A stretch of DNA of 64,000 nt from Vibrio chagasii (GCF_002954585.1 NZ_MSCI01000004.1:62001-126000), one strand, 5' to 3'; positions 23,534 through 33,464 are shown, counted from the first letter of the stretch. A program made the numbers and translations. Notes: generated from the sequence alone by a model not told the origin.

Positions 23534-24538
23534 TTACATTCGAGGTGGTGCTGTACTGCCTCGAACCACTAGGCTGGCTTCTAGCAGACGCGAACCTGCT
23601 TGCACATCGTTGCCTTTTAGTAGGTCTAGCATCATCAACATCGCTTGGCGTCCAATCTCATAACGAGGTTGAGAAATGGTGGTTAGCGGTGGATCGCAGT
23701 ACTGAGCGAATTGAATATCATCAAAGCCAACAACAGATAAATCTTGAGGCACTCGTAAACCGAGTTTCTTGGCTTCTTGAATCGCACCAATTGCCATTGC
23801 ATCGTTGTGACAGAAAATAGCGGTCGGCTGCTCTGGTAGCGCTAACAGTTGACGAACCGCTTGAGCACCCGCTTCGAAGGTAAAATCTCCGATGGTGCTG
23901 TAGGCTGGGTTCATTGACACGCCAGCACGACGCAGCGCTTGTTGGTAACCTTGCTGACGGAACTTACATAGGGTTGCTGACATTGGGCCAGAGATTTGAG
24001 CGATACGCTTATGACCCAATTGAGCAAGGTAGTTCACAGCTTCGAATGCAGAGGTCAGGTTATCGATGTGTACCGTCGGCAGTTCAAGCTCTGGTGCGAA
24101 CTCACATGCCATCACCATAGGAGGCAGGTTCTTTTGTTCAGACTTGCTGACATCGAACGGGTGGTCGGTGCCTAGTAGTAGCATGCCGTCAGCTTGTTTG
24201 GTGAAGACGAGATTAACAAACGAGGACTCGCGTTTTTTCTGTTGGCCGCTGTCACCCAGCAGAACGAGGTAATCATTTTCGACAGCAGCATCTTCGATAC
24301 CACGAATGATTTCTGCGAAATACGGGTCACAGATATCAGGAACGATAGTAATGATGGTTTTTGATTCGTTGCGACGTAAATTTCTAGCTAATGTATTGGG
24401 TGAGTATCCAGCTTCAAGTACGGCTGTTTCCACTCGTTTGCGAGTCGAAACTGAGACTTTCTCAGGATTCATCAAAGCTCGTGATACGGTAGCCGTTGAG
24501 ACGCCTGCTAGCTGGGCAACATCCTTCATTGTCGCCAT
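23534..24538 (-). CDS. cytR: LacI-family transcriptional repressor CytR
   Basis: A 334-residue LacI/GalR regulator. The N-terminal helix-turn-helix is MKDVAQLAGVSTATVSRALMN and is followed by the hinge LRRNESKTI. A periplasmic-binding-protein-like effector domain follows (IPDICDPYFAEIIRGIEDAA, ICHNDAMAIGAIQEAKKLGL, VVGFDDIQFAQY). In E. coli CytR senses cytidine and acts with CRP on nucleoside genes; in vibrios it also affects natural competence and biofilms. Placement between priA and ftsN matches E. coli. Two palindromes upstream could serve autoregulation. Confidence 0.93.
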   Translation of the reverse strand: MATMKDVAQLAGVSTATVSRALMNPEKVSVSTRKRVETAVLEAGYSPNTLARNLRRNESKTIITIVPDICDPYFAEIIRGIEDAAVENDYLVLLGDSGQQKKRESSFVNLVFTKQADGMLLLGTDHPFDVSKSEQKNLPPMVMACEFAPELELPTVHIDNLTSAFEAVNYLAQLGHKRIAQISGPMSATLCKFRQQGYQQALRRAGVSMNPAYSTIGDFTFEAGAQAVRQLLALPEQPTAIFCHNDAMAIGAIQEAKKLGLRVPQDLSVVGFDDIQFAQYCDPPLTTISQPRYEIGRQAMLMMLDLLKGNDVQAGSRLLEASLVVRGSTAPPRM

Positions 24539-24618
24539 AAATTAAACCCTCTTTTAAGTTCCTTTGCTGCCTAAGTATCTAAGGCGTGAATAATAAATGT
24601 AATCGAATAGATATTATG

Positions 24619-24650
24619 AAAGTGTTGCTAACACTTTTTTTATTGCAATA
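24619..24650. promoter_or_regulatory. Two palindromes upstream of cytR
   Basis: AAAGTGTT-GCT-AACACTTT (24619-24637) is a perfect 8-bp dyad with a 3-bp centre, and TATTGCAATA (24641-24650) is a perfect 10-bp palindrome. They sit 81-112 bp upstream of cytR. GTTGC and TTGCA resemble the GTTGCATT half site of CytR. An AT-rich terminator-like reading of the first (T-run on plus) is also possible, though no plus-strand gene ends here. Confidence 0.4.
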
Positions 24651-24778
24651 TTTTATTCGTTTCATCTGCGTAAAGTTACGGCTAGATTAACAAAAATCAC
24701 ATGACTCGTGTGAACTTGCTCACGAGAAATATGAAATATTTGTGAACAAACTTATCATTAGTTTTAACCCGAAGGGGT

Positions 24779-26980
24779 TTAGCTCAAGTCTTGCGGCTCT
24801 ATATCGAGCGACCAACGAACTTTTTTCGCGGCGGGTAACATATTAATTGCCGGCTTCGCACTCATTAATAGCTTCTGCATAAGTGAGCGAGTTTGGGTTT
24901 GCAAAATCAACTGCCAGCGAGATTTACCCGCTCGCTTCGCCAGTGGCGCAGGGGTTGGGCCTAACACCATGCAATATTGGTCAAACAGTGGGTGTGATTC
25001 CAGTGTATGACGAACCTGACGTAGGAACTCTTCCACCAAGCGTGTGTCGTTCGCCTCTGCTCTAAATAGCGTCATAAAGGTGTAAGGTGGCAACATCGCT
25101 TGTTTACGCTCTGCTAAGGCCGTTTGAGCAAAGTGGTTATAGTCTTTGTGCAGCAATGCTTGCAGTAATCCGTGCTCTGGGTGGTGCGTTTGTAAGATCA
25201 CCTCACCAGGCTTACTCGCACGACCTGCGCGACCTGCCACTTGAATGAACAACTGAGCGAGGCGTTCTGAGGCTCGGAAGTCACTGCTGTATAAAGAGCC
25301 ATCGACATCCAATAACGCCACGAGTGTCACGTCAGGGAAGTGGTGGCCTTTAGCTAACATCTGGGTGCCGATAAGGATCTGGTGTTCACCTTTGCGAATC
25401 GATTCGAGTGCGCTCTCTAGGCTGCCTTTACGGCGAGTGCTGTCACGGTCAATACGAATGGTTTTGTATTCTGGGAATAGCTGACCAAGTTGCGCTTCCA
25501 ACTGTTCGGTACCCACTCCGACCGTGACCAAGTTTGCTGAACCACAGCCTTGGCAGTTATGCACAATATGTTGCTGCGAGCCACAATGGTGGCAGCGCAT
25601 TTCGTTGCTGTATTGGTGATAGGTGTAGTAGGCATCACAGCGCTTACACTCGGCTGTCCAACCACAATCGTGACACATCAATGCCGGAGAAAACCCTCGG
25701 CGGTTGAGGAACAGCATCACTTGGTTGCCAGATTTCAGGTGTCGTTGCATCTCGGCGATCAATGATGCAGACAAGCCACTTTCTAGGTATTCACCTTTCA
25801 CATCCAACACTTTATTGGTGGTGGGTAGTGCGACACCGGCACGTGAGGTCAGAGTCAGGTGGCTGTACTTACCGATTTGCGCGTTGTGCAGTGTTTCGAA
25901 AGCAGGGGTTGCAGAGCCTAATACCACTGGAATCTGCGCTTTGTGCGCACGCATGATCGCCACATCACGAGCATGGTAGCGTAGGCTATCTTGCTGCTTA
26001 TATGAGGCGTCGTGTTCTTCATCGACAATAATAATGCCCAAATCCGCAAACGGCGTGAACAGAGCTGAGCGAGTACCAATCACAATGCCGGCAATTTTAT
26101 CGCGAGCCGATAACCACGCATTTAGGCGCTCTGAATCGTTTAGACCTGAGTGGATAACCTCAACAGGCACATTAAAGCGTCGCTTAAAGCGGTTAATGGT
26201 TTGTGGTGTTAGGCCAATCTCAGGCACCAGCACTAACGCTTGTTTACCTTGGTCGAGAATCGGCTTAATCATATTCAGGTAGACCTCAGTCTTGCCTGAA
26301 CCCGTGACTCCTTCTAACAGGAAGCAACCAAAGCTGTTTTGACTATTTACCGTTGCAATTGCGATGGCTTGCTCTCCGTTGAGCTTAGGTTTGTCTTGGT
26401 CGTTTTCGAGGTCGGCTGGCCACGGTTGGCGTTTCGGCTTTTTCTCAACCGATTCAATCCAACCTTTTTCTTCCAGTGTTTTGAGAACAGTACTTCCTAC
26501 CTCTTGGTCGATGAACTCTTGATGAGGAACGGCACCGTGCTCCAACATGTGCATGACTTTGGCTTGCTTGACCGCGCGACCAAAGCCTTGCATCAACTGA
26601 TCTCTACCTGACGGCGTTAGCTGCCACTCAACCAAAGTTGCGAAGTCTGCCGCTTTGCCTTTACGTAAAGCGCTGGGCAGGGCATTGGCAAAGGTTTCGC
26701 CAAGTGGGTACTGATAGAACTGACTGCACCAGGTTAATAGTGAGTAGACAGAATCCGGCCAAACCGGCTGGTTATCTAGCAACGCTTTAATCGGTTTGAG
26801 CTTGTCTAGTTCGAATTCTGATTCGTTAACCAGAGCCGTGACAATCCCAGTTAAGGTTTGTCGTCCAAAAGGCACAGAGACTCGACCACCAATAATCGGA
26901 AATAGGTGGCTTGGAATCTTGTAATCGAACTGCTTGTCGAGTGGAACAGGCAGCGCCACACGGGCAATCATTGGACGCAT
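24779..26980 (-). CDS. priA: Replication restart helicase PriA
   Basis: A 733-residue 3'-to-5' superfamily 2 helicase that recognises forked DNA and reloads the replisome. The N-terminal 3'-end-binding and winged domains are followed by Walker A (GVTGSGKTEVYLNM, about residue 230) and DEEH (IIIVDEEHDASYKQQD). The zinc-binding block has eight cysteines: CHDCGWTAECKRCD and the CHHCG and CQGCG pairs. Motifs V/VI are ILIGTQMLAKGHHFPDVTL and QVAGRAGR. Length equals that of E. coli PriA (732). It is divergent from rpmE, as in E. coli. Confidence 0.98.
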   Translation of the reverse strand: MRPMIARVALPVPLDKQFDYKIPSHLFPIIGGRVSVPFGRQTLTGIVTALVNESEFELDKLKPIKALLDNQPVWPDSVYSLLTWCSQFYQYPLGETFANALPSALRKGKAADFATLVEWQLTPSGRDQLMQGFGRAVKQAKVMHMLEHGAVPHQEFIDQEVGSTVLKTLEEKGWIESVEKKPKRQPWPADLENDQDKPKLNGEQAIAIATVNSQNSFGCFLLEGVTGSGKTEVYLNMIKPILDQGKQALVLVPEIGLTPQTINRFKRRFNVPVEVIHSGLNDSERLNAWLSARDKIAGIVIGTRSALFTPFADLGIIIVDEEHDASYKQQDSLRYHARDVAIMRAHKAQIPVVLGSATPAFETLHNAQIGKYSHLTLTSRAGVALPTTNKVLDVKGEYLESGLSASLIAEMQRHLKSGNQVMLFLNRRGFSPALMCHDCGWTAECKRCDAYYTYHQYSNEMRCHHCGSQQHIVHNCQGCGSANLVTVGVGTEQLEAQLGQLFPEYKTIRIDRDSTRRKGSLESALESIRKGEHQILIGTQMLAKGHHFPDVTLVALLDVDGSLYSSDFRASERLAQLFIQVAGRAGRASKPGEVILQTHHPEHGLLQALLHKDYNHFAQTALAERKQAMLPPYTFMTLFRAEANDTRLVEEFLRQVRHTLESHPLFDQYCMVLGPTPAPLAKRAGKSRWQLILQTQTRSLMQKLLMSAKPAINMLPAAKKVRWSLDIEPQDLS

Positions 26981-27309
26981 AAAGGGACGGCTTTATCTGA
27001 GTTGACGAGTGCGAACAGTCTAAAGGATAAGGCGGTTAAATTCGAGAAACAGTTTGGCTGACAAGGGGAAGTGAGTGCCTGAAAGTCGCTGCCGCCAAAG
27101 AATTTCAATAGATGAAGAAAATAACATCAATATTGGCGAAAAATGTATCAAATCAGTTGATCCTACCTCACAGATTCATTACTATACTGCGCCTTAAAGG
27201 TATGGCTTCATCGCGTTTTAGTGATAAGCGGTGTCTTTATTTCTTTTTAAACTACGTGTGGTGTGCGGCTTAGAATCGTATAGCGACACGGCCTACTTGA
27301 GGTTATCCC
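26981..27309. other. Divergent priA / rpmE promoter region and rpmE leader
   Basis: A 329-bp region without a gene. A -10-like TATACT is at 27183-27188 on the plus strand, with TTGATC at 27157-27162 as a poorly spaced -35 (20 bp). If that promoter is used the rpmE mRNA has a leader of about 115 nt, long enough for a ribosomal-protein leader structure. I could not fold it convincingly. Confidence 0.4.
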
Positions 27310-27528
27310 ATGAAAGCTGGAATCCACCCAGAATACAAAGCAGTTACTGCTACTTGTTCTTGCGGCAACACTTTTGAGTTCAACTCAACGCTAGCAAAAG
27401 AATCAATCCACCTAGACGTATGTGACAAATGTCACCCGTTCTACACTGGTAAGCAACGTATCGTAGATACAGGCGGCCGTGTTGATCGCTTCAACAAGCG
27501 TTTCGGTGCTCTTTCTAGCAAGAAGTAA
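27310..27528 (+). CDS. rpmE: 50S ribosomal protein L31 (zinc-containing form)
   Basis: A 72-residue ribosomal protein with the zinc-type cysteines C16, C18, C38 and C41 (TATCSCGNTF and DVCDKCHPFYTG). This marks the C+ form; a zinc-free paralogue (ykgM type) is usually encoded elsewhere in vibrios. The terminal RVDRFNKRFGALSSKK is basic. The ATG has GAGG 8 nt upstream. Confidence 0.97.
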   Translation: MKAGIHPEYKAVTATCSCGNTFEFNSTLAKESIHLDVCDKCHPFYTGKQRIVDTGGRVDRFNKRFGALSSKK

Positions 27529-27546
27529 TTCTCGCTATTTAGACAT

Positions 27547-27572
27547 AAAAAGGACACTTCGGTGTCCTTTTT
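27547..27572 (+). terminator. Terminator of rpmE
   Basis: An 11-bp perfect stem aaaaaggacac / gtgtccttttt with a stable TTCG tetraloop (27558-27561) and a T-run. This is a textbook terminator. Confidence 0.92.
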
Positions 27573-27861
27573 TGTTGCCTGAAATTTGAGAAAATACAGA
27601 CTTTCACCTCAAGCTTTCATTCTCTCCTACACCAAGCAGCTTGCCTCTATATTGAAGGGTAATTCTTCGCTTATTACTCATCACTGAAAATCCGCTCGAA
27701 AGTTCAACAAGCGATAGTAATTTCAACTGCTCACTGGTCTTATTAGTAGTGAAATCTCGTTTTTTCATGAGACAGAGGCCTTTACCACCTAGGAACTTTG
27801 AAGTACATCCATTAACATGAACAAGATCCCCCTAATAATAATATCCTAGGAACCTACACCT
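27573..27861. other. Intergenic region before the malic enzyme
   Basis: About 290 bp, AT-rich, without a gene. A nine-base direct repeat CCTAGGAAC occurs at 27788-27796 and 27845-27853; the second copy lies just before the malic enzyme start. No recognised regulator site. Confidence 0.4.
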
Positions 27862-29151
27862 ATGTCTGAAGACAGCCGCCAAGATCAATCCTCTCAAGAA
27901 TTATCACCTCAAGAACAATTCCGTCAGCAAGCTCTTGATTATCATGAGTTCCCAATTCCAGGCAAAATTGCCATTGAGCTGACGAAGCCTGCAAACTCTG
28001 CAGAAGACCTAGCACTTGCTTACAGCCCAGGCGTGGCTGAGCCAGTTCGTGAGATCGCACAGAACGTAGATAACGTTTACAAGTACACAGGTAAAGGCAA
28101 CATGGTTGCAGTTATCTCTAACGGTACAGCGATTCTTGGCCTAGGTAACCTTGGTCCAATTGCTTCTAAACCAGTTATGGAAGGTAAAGCGCTACTGTTT
28201 AAGCGTTTCGCTGGTTTAGATTCTATCGATATTGAAGTAAAACACCGCACAATCGATGAGTTTGTCGATACGGTTGCGAATATCGCAGATACATTCGGTG
28301 GTATTAACCTAGAAGACATCAAAGCACCTGACTGTTTTGAGATTGAACGTCGCCTAATTGAGCGTTGTGATGTACCAGTATTCCACGATGACCAACACGG
28401 TACTGCGATCGTAACAGCAGCAGGTATGCTGAACGCGATCGAGCTTCAAGGTAAGAAACTAGAAGAGTGTAAGATCGTTTGTCTAGGTGCTGGCGCAGCA
28501 GCGGTTGCTTGTATGGAGTTACTGATTAAGTGTGGCGCTCAGCGCGAGAAGATCTACATGCTTGACCGTAAAGGTGTGATCCACACTCGTCGTGATGATC
28601 TAAACGAATACAAAGCGCTGTTCGCAAACAACACAGATAAGCGTACGCTTGAAGATGTTATCGAAGGTGCTGATCTATTCTTGGGCGTATCTGGTCCTAA
28701 CCTGCTACCGGCAGAAGCACTAACATTAATGGCTGATAAGCCTGTTGTGTTTGCATGTTCAAACCCTGATCCAGAGATCAAGCCAGAGCTTGCTCACGAA
28801 GTTCGTTCTGACCTTATTATGGGTACGGGCCGCAGTGATTACCCTAACCAAGTAAACAACGTACTTTGTTTCCCATTCATTTTCCGTGGTGCACTTGATG
28901 TGCGTGCAAGCGAAATCAATGATGAAATGAAGCTAGCGGCAGTAAAAGCGATTCGTGACCTAGCGAAAGAAGAAGTACCAGCGGAAGTACTAAAAGCAGC
29001 GGGTGAGACGTCACTTGAGTTCGGTAAGGGTTACATCATTCCTAAGCCTATGGACCCACGTCTACTTCCTCGCGTAGCGAAAGCGGTAGCAGAAGCGGCG
29101 GTTGAATCTGGCGTTGCACGTATTGAGATGCCTGCTAACTATATGGCTTAG
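27862..29151 (+). CDS. Malic enzyme, short form (oxaloacetate-decarboxylating malate dehydrogenase)
   Basis: A 429-residue enzyme that oxidatively decarboxylates malate to pyruvate with NAD(P). Landmarks are the LALAYSPGVAEPVREIAQN block with the tyrosine/valine active-site region, KGNMVAVISNGTAILGLGNLG, EDIKAPDCFEIE for the metal, PVFHDDQHGTAIV, and the Rossmann motif VCLGAGAAAVACMELL. It lacks the C-terminal phosphotransacetylase-like domain of MaeB (759 aa in E. coli), so it is the short class found in many bacteria. Cofactor preference cannot be read. The ATG at 27862 has AGGA about 10 nt upstream. It works beside ppc and aspA at the C4/C3 node. Confidence 0.92.
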   Translation: MSEDSRQDQSSQELSPQEQFRQQALDYHEFPIPGKIAIELTKPANSAEDLALAYSPGVAEPVREIAQNVDNVYKYTGKGNMVAVISNGTAILGLGNLGPIASKPVMEGKALLFKRFAGLDSIDIEVKHRTIDEFVDTVANIADTFGGINLEDIKAPDCFEIERRLIERCDVPVFHDDQHGTAIVTAAGMLNAIELQGKKLEECKIVCLGAGAAAVACMELLIKCGAQREKIYMLDRKGVIHTRRDDLNEYKALFANNTDKRTLEDVIEGADLFLGVSGPNLLPAEALTLMADKPVVFACSNPDPEIKPELAHEVRSDLIMGTGRSDYPNQVNNVLCFPFIFRGALDVRASEINDEMKLAAVKAIRDLAKEEVPAEVLKAAGETSLEFGKGYIIPKPMDPRLLPRVAKAVAEAAVESGVARIEMPANYMA

Positions 29152-29213
29152 AGGCATAGCGACTGGATGGCATAGTCGCTTGTTATAACGGTTGCTCCAT
29201 AGAGCACAAATAA

Positions 29214-29246
29214 TAAAAAACCGACTCATCTGGAGTCGGTTTTTTT
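29214..29246 (+). terminator. Terminator of the malic enzyme gene
   Basis: Stem aaaaaaccgactc (29215-29227) with gagtcggttttt (29233-29244), loop atctg, T-run to 29246. Confidence 0.9.
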
Positions 29247-29340
29247 ATGTCTCTTATTCACAGAACACTGAAAAGACGAATCAGTTATGTGAACATTCAG
29301 CTAAAGCGAATCAATATTGAAGGCAGTGACTGAGTTATTG

Positions 29341-29661
29341 TTATTCTTCGTCAAACGCTTCGAATTCGATACCCATCTCTGTCATCAGCTTTTTCACTTC
29401 TGCAGGAATATCATCTGGGCGGTCTTTACGAAGGTCTTCATCCGTTGGCAGTGGTTGGCCTGTGTACGCATGTAGAAAGGCTTCGCACAGTAGCTCACTG
29501 TTTGTTGCATGGCGAAGGTTGTTGATCTGGCGGCGAGTACGCTCGTCAGTAAGAACCTTTAGCACTTTTAAAGGGATAGAAACTGTAATTTTCTTTACTT
29601 GTTCGCTTTTCTTTCCATGCTCAGCATATGGGCTTATGTATTCACCATTCCAGTCGGCCAT
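29341..29661 (-). CDS. metJ: Methionine repressor MetJ
   Basis: A 106-residue ribbon-helix-helix repressor that binds met boxes with S-adenosylmethionine as corepressor. The DNA-contacting strand is KKITVSIPLKVLKVLTDERT, and the helix RQINNLRHATNSELLCEAFLHAYTGQPLP is almost identical to E. coli MetJ. It is divergent from metB, with four tandem met boxes between them, so it probably represses itself as well. Confidence 0.98.
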   Translation of the reverse strand: MADWNGEYISPYAEHGKKSEQVKKITVSIPLKVLKVLTDERTRRQINNLRHATNSELLCEAFLHAYTGQPLPTDEDLRKDRPDDIPAEVKKLMTEMGIEFEAFDEE

Positions 29662-29736
29662 TGCGTACCTTCATCACTTTAGTTGTTAGATTAAATTAAT
29701 AGTGGTGATTTTAGCGGGATTTACCGCCATAAGCAA

Positions 29737-29768
29737 AGACATATGGACGTCTAGAAGTGTTGACGTCT
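29737..29768. promoter_or_regulatory. Four tandem met boxes (MetJ operator)
   Basis: Four contiguous 8-bp boxes in exact register: AGACATAT (29737), GGACGTCT (29745), AGAAGTGT (29753), TGACGTCT (29761). The MetJ consensus is AGACGTCT; boxes 2 and 4 match at 7 of 8 positions each. The site lies between metJ and metB and about 101 bp before the metB start. Confidence 0.92.
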
Positions 29769-29868
29769 CACGTTTATGAAAGTAAAGTGAATAACATATA
29801 TCTAACACAGCCGCAAAATGCCGACAAGCAGCTGTGACTCTCAGACGCAAACTTGTAAGGAAGCACCT

Positions 29869-31050
29869 ATGAGCAGCCGGAAGCCAGCAACAATCGCAGT
29901 ACGTACTGGTATCGAGTCAGACACGCAACACCATGCCGTTGTCCCACCTATTTATCTTTCGACTAACTATGGGTTTCCCGCTTTTGGTGAAGTGCCAAAC
30001 TATGATTACACCCGTTCTGGTAACCCAAACCGTGGTTTGTTAGAAACGGCACTGTTTGAGCTTGAATCGGGCAAAGGCGCGGTAGTCACTAACTGTGGTA
30101 CTTCGGCACTGAACTTATGGGTTTCGGCTTTCTTAGGTAGCGATGATCTGATCGTTGCACCACACGACTGCTACGGTGGTACTTACCGTCTGTTTAACAC
30201 CCGCTCTCTTAAAGGTGACTTCAAAGTTCTGTTTGTTGATCAATCGGATCAAGAGGCATTCGATGCGGCGATCGCACTTAAGCCAAAGTTGATCTTATTA
30301 GAGACACCATCAAACCCGTTGGTTCGCGTCGTCGATATTGCAGAAACCTGCCGTAAAGCGAAAGAGGTAGGTGCGCTGGTTGCTGTCGACAATACGTTTT
30401 TGACACCAGTGTTCCAAAAGCCTTTAGAGCTGGGGGCGGATTTTGTTATCCACTCAACTACTAAATACATCAACGGACATTCAGATGTGATTGGTGGTGT
30501 GGTGATCACTAAAACAGAAGAGCACGCTGAAGAGCTAGCATGGTGGGGTAACTGTATTGGTGCGACCGGCACACCATTTGATAGCTACATGACGCTACGT
30601 GGCATTCGTACGTTAGGTGCTCGTATGCGAGTTCACGAAGAGAGTTCACGTGAAATTCTGGCGTCTCTGCAGCAGCAAGATCTCGTTGGTACTATTTATC
30701 ACCCAAGCCTTCCTGAGCATCCAGGTCACGAGATCGCCAAGAAGCAACAGTCAGGCTTTGGCTCAATGCTGAGCTTTGAGTTTGCAGCTTCATTCGAGGC
30801 ACTCAAATACTTTGTTGGCGAGTTAGAGCTGTTCTCTTTAGCGGAATCACTTGGCGGTGTAGAGAGCTTGATTTGTCACCCTGCGTCGATGACTCACCGT
30901 GCGATGGGTGAAGAAGCACTGGCAGAGGCGGGCATTTCTCAACAGTTGCTGCGTCTTTCTGTTGGCCTTGAAGATGCTGAAGACCTGATTGATGACCTCA
31001 AGCAGGCGTTTGAAAAAACACAACGCTTTATCGCTGAAGGGGAGGGTTAA
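29869..31050 (+). CDS. metB: Cystathionine gamma-synthase
   Basis: A 393-residue PLP enzyme that joins O-succinylhomoserine and cysteine to cystathionine in methionine synthesis. The PLP lysine is in VIHSTTKYINGHSDVIGG, and the phosphate-binding turn is TNCGTSALNLWV. DYTRSGNPNRGLLE and the C-terminal SLAESLGGVESLICHPASMTH are typical of MetB. I start at ATG 29869 (MSSRKPATIAVRTG), 7 nt after TAAGGA. An earlier frame-opening ATG at 29818 adds 17 residues unlike any family member. The metL start follows the metB stop by 2 bp. Confidence 0.96.
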   Translation: MSSRKPATIAVRTGIESDTQHHAVVPPIYLSTNYGFPAFGEVPNYDYTRSGNPNRGLLETALFELESGKGAVVTNCGTSALNLWVSAFLGSDDLIVAPHDCYGGTYRLFNTRSLKGDFKVLFVDQSDQEAFDAAIALKPKLILLETPSNPLVRVVDIAETCRKAKEVGALVAVDNTFLTPVFQKPLELGADFVIHSTTKYINGHSDVIGGVVITKTEEHAEELAWWGNCIGATGTPFDSYMTLRGIRTLGARMRVHEESSREILASLQQQDLVGTIYHPSLPEHPGHEIAKKQQSGFGSMLSFEFAASFEALKYFVGELELFSLAESLGGVESLICHPASMTHRAMGEEALAEAGISQQLLRLSVGLEDAEDLIDDLKQAFEKTQRFIAEGEG

Positions 31051-31052
31051 TA

Positions 31053-33464
31053 ATGGCAACCTTTCGCCAGCTACATAAATTTGGTGGTAGCAGTTTAGCT
31101 GACCCTGAGTGTTACCGACGTGTGGTGAACATTCTCAAAGAGTATTCATCAGCAACAGACTTAGTGGTTGTGTCGGCAGCAGGCAAAACCACTAACCGTT
31201 TGATTGAGTTTGTTGAAGCGCTTGATAAAGATGGGCGTATTGCTCATGAGTGCCTACAAACCCTTCGTCAGTTCCAGCTTGAACTGATTGAAGCACTGCT
31301 TGAAGGTGAACCAGCAGAGCAACTTACGGCGACTATCCAACAAGAATTTACCGCTTTGGGTGAGCTAACGGCGCCTCTAAGCGAAGCACAAAAAGCACAA
31401 GTCCTAGTTCACGGTGAGGTTTGGTCTTCACGTTTGTTAGCTGCTTTGTTGTGCCAACATGATTTACAAGCCGTCGCGCAAGATGCTCGTGCTTTCTTGC
31501 GTGCTGAAGTGGGTGCACAACCAGAGGTGGATCGTGGACGTTCTTACCCTCTTATTAAAGAAGCGTTAGCGCAACATGCTCATTGCCGCGTGGTGATTAC
31601 CGGCTTTATGGCGCAAAACAGCGATGGTGAAACGGTCTTGCTTGGTCGCAATGGCTCAGACTATTCAGCAACCGTGATTGGCGCTTTAGCTGAAGTGGAT
31701 CGCGTAACGATTTGGAGTGATGTAGCTGGTGTATACAGCGCTGACCCTCGTTTGGTTTCGGATGCGTGTTTATTGCCTCTGCTACGCCTTGATGAAGCGA
31801 GTGAACTCGCTCGTCTAGCGGCTCCAGTGCTTCATAGCCGAACGCTACAGCCTGTCGCACAAAGTGCTATGGATTTAAGCTTACGCTGCAGCTATCAGCC
31901 AGAGGCGGGTTCTACACAGATAGAGCGTGTATTGGCATCGGGTCGCGGTGCAAAAATCATTACCTCTCTGGATGAAGTGCTGATTGTGCAACTGACGTTT
32001 GGTCACGGGCACGATTTCGACCGTCTAGAAAGTGAGGTGCTTGAAGGGCTTAAGCGTGCTCAACTAGAGCCGCTGGCTTATGAGTTAGAACCGGATCAAC
32101 ACTGCTTGCGTCTCGCGTATACAGAAGAGATCGCTGGTGGCGCTCTAGAGTACCTGCAAGATCACGCGATTGAAGCTGAGATTAAGCTGAAAGAGGGCTT
32201 CTCTCTGATTGCTGCCGTTGGTGCCGGTGTGACGAAGAACCCGAACCACTGTTATGGATTCTATCAGCAACTAAAGAGTTCATCGGTTGAGTTCATCTCA
32301 GAAGCGAACTCTGGCCTGAGCTTAGTGGCGGTGATTCGTAAGAGCGAAACATCAAGCTTAGTGAAGGGCATTCACTCTCAACTATTCCAAGCGCAGAAGC
32401 GTGTTGCGATTGCCTTGTGTGGTAAGGGTAACATTGGTTCAAGCTGGCTGAGTCTGTTTGCAGAGCAAAAGGCTGAGCTTGAAAAGCGCCGTGGGATGAA
32501 CTTTGAATTGGTTGCCGTGGTGGATAGCCAAACCTATTGGTTCGACGACCAAGGGATTGATGCAACCTCTGTCGGTGAGCGCTTTGATGATGAAGCGATT
32601 GCTAACAATGGTAACGACTGGCTAGAGCGTTTAGGCTCTATTCAGGGATACGACGAAGTAGTTGTACTCGATGTGACTGCGAGCCAAGCACTTGCAGAAA
32701 AGTATCTGCAGATCGCTCAGCAAGGTATTCATTTGATCTCGGCGAACAAGGTCGCTGGCTCAGCATCAAGTGAGTATTACCATCAGGTACAAGATGCATT
32801 TGCTAAGATCAGCCGTCATTGGTTGTATAACGCGACTGTCGGTGCGGGCTTACCGATTAACCACACGGTACGTGACCTGCGTGAAAGTGGCGATGACATT
32901 ATTGCGTTGTCGGGTATCTTCTCAGGAACACTGTCTTGGTTGTTCCAGCAGTTTGATGGCATAGTGCCGTTCAGCGAGCTGGTGGATTTAGCATGGCAAC
33001 AAGGCCTGACAGAACCAGATCCTCGTGCTGACCTCGATGGTTCAGACGTGATGCGTAAGTTGGTGATTCTGGCTCGTGAGTCGGGTTTAGATATTGAACC
33101 TGAAAACGTAAAAGTGGAATCATTGGTCCCTGAAGAGCTGCAAGACCTATCGGTGGATGACTTCTTTGACAAAGCCTCTGTGTTGAGTGAAGAGCTAGCG
33201 GAGCGTTTGGAGAAAGCACATTCGCAACAAAAGGTGCTACGTTACGTCGCGCGTTTAGAGAAGAACGGTAAAGCAACGGTAGGTGTTGAAGCGTTATCGA
33301 AAGAGCACGCTTTGGCGAATTTGCTGCCTTGCGACAACATCTTTGCGATTGAGAGTAAATGGTACAAAGATAACCCATTGGTTATTCGTGGCCCAGGTGC
33401 TGGACGTGAAGTAACGGCTGGTGCAATTCAGTCTGATTTGAACCGAATGTCGAGCTTGTTCTAA
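31053..33464 (+). CDS. metL: Bifunctional aspartokinase II / homoserine dehydrogenase II
   Basis: An 803-residue fusion. The N-terminal aspartokinase begins FRQLHKFGGSSLADPECYRR and contains VVVSAAGKTTNRL and TVLLGRNGSDYSATVIGALA. A degenerate regulatory linker follows, about residues 300-450. The C-terminal homoserine dehydrogenase, from about 455, has the Rossmann motif VAIALCGKGNIGSSWLSLF and catalytic YNATVGAGLPI ... DLRESGD. It carries the first and third steps from aspartate to homoserine. It is cotranscribed with metB under MetJ. Length is close to E. coli MetL (810). Confidence 0.97.
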   Translation: MATFRQLHKFGGSSLADPECYRRVVNILKEYSSATDLVVVSAAGKTTNRLIEFVEALDKDGRIAHECLQTLRQFQLELIEALLEGEPAEQLTATIQQEFTALGELTAPLSEAQKAQVLVHGEVWSSRLLAALLCQHDLQAVAQDARAFLRAEVGAQPEVDRGRSYPLIKEALAQHAHCRVVITGFMAQNSDGETVLLGRNGSDYSATVIGALAEVDRVTIWSDVAGVYSADPRLVSDACLLPLLRLDEASELARLAAPVLHSRTLQPVAQSAMDLSLRCSYQPEAGSTQIERVLASGRGAKIITSLDEVLIVQLTFGHGHDFDRLESEVLEGLKRAQLEPLAYELEPDQHCLRLAYTEEIAGGALEYLQDHAIEAEIKLKEGFSLIAAVGAGVTKNPNHCYGFYQQLKSSSVEFISEANSGLSLVAVIRKSETSSLVKGIHSQLFQAQKRVAIALCGKGNIGSSWLSLFAEQKAELEKRRGMNFELVAVVDSQTYWFDDQGIDATSVGERFDDEAIANNGNDWLERLGSIQGYDEVVVLDVTASQALAEKYLQIAQQGIHLISANKVAGSASSEYYHQVQDAFAKISRHWLYNATVGAGLPINHTVRDLRESGDDIIALSGIFSGTLSWLFQQFDGIVPFSELVDLAWQQGLTEPDPRADLDGSDVMRKLVILARESGLDIEPENVKVESLVPEELQDLSVDDFFDKASVLSEELAERLEKAHSQQKVLRYVARLEKNGKATVGVEALSKEHALANLLPCDNIFAIESKWYKDNPLVIRGPGAGREVTAGAIQSDLNRMSSLF

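Noticed and set aside
24766..24779. AACCC/GGGTT hairpin at the priA stop as a terminator
   Set aside because: A 5-bp stem with an A-run instead of a T-run on the minus strand.
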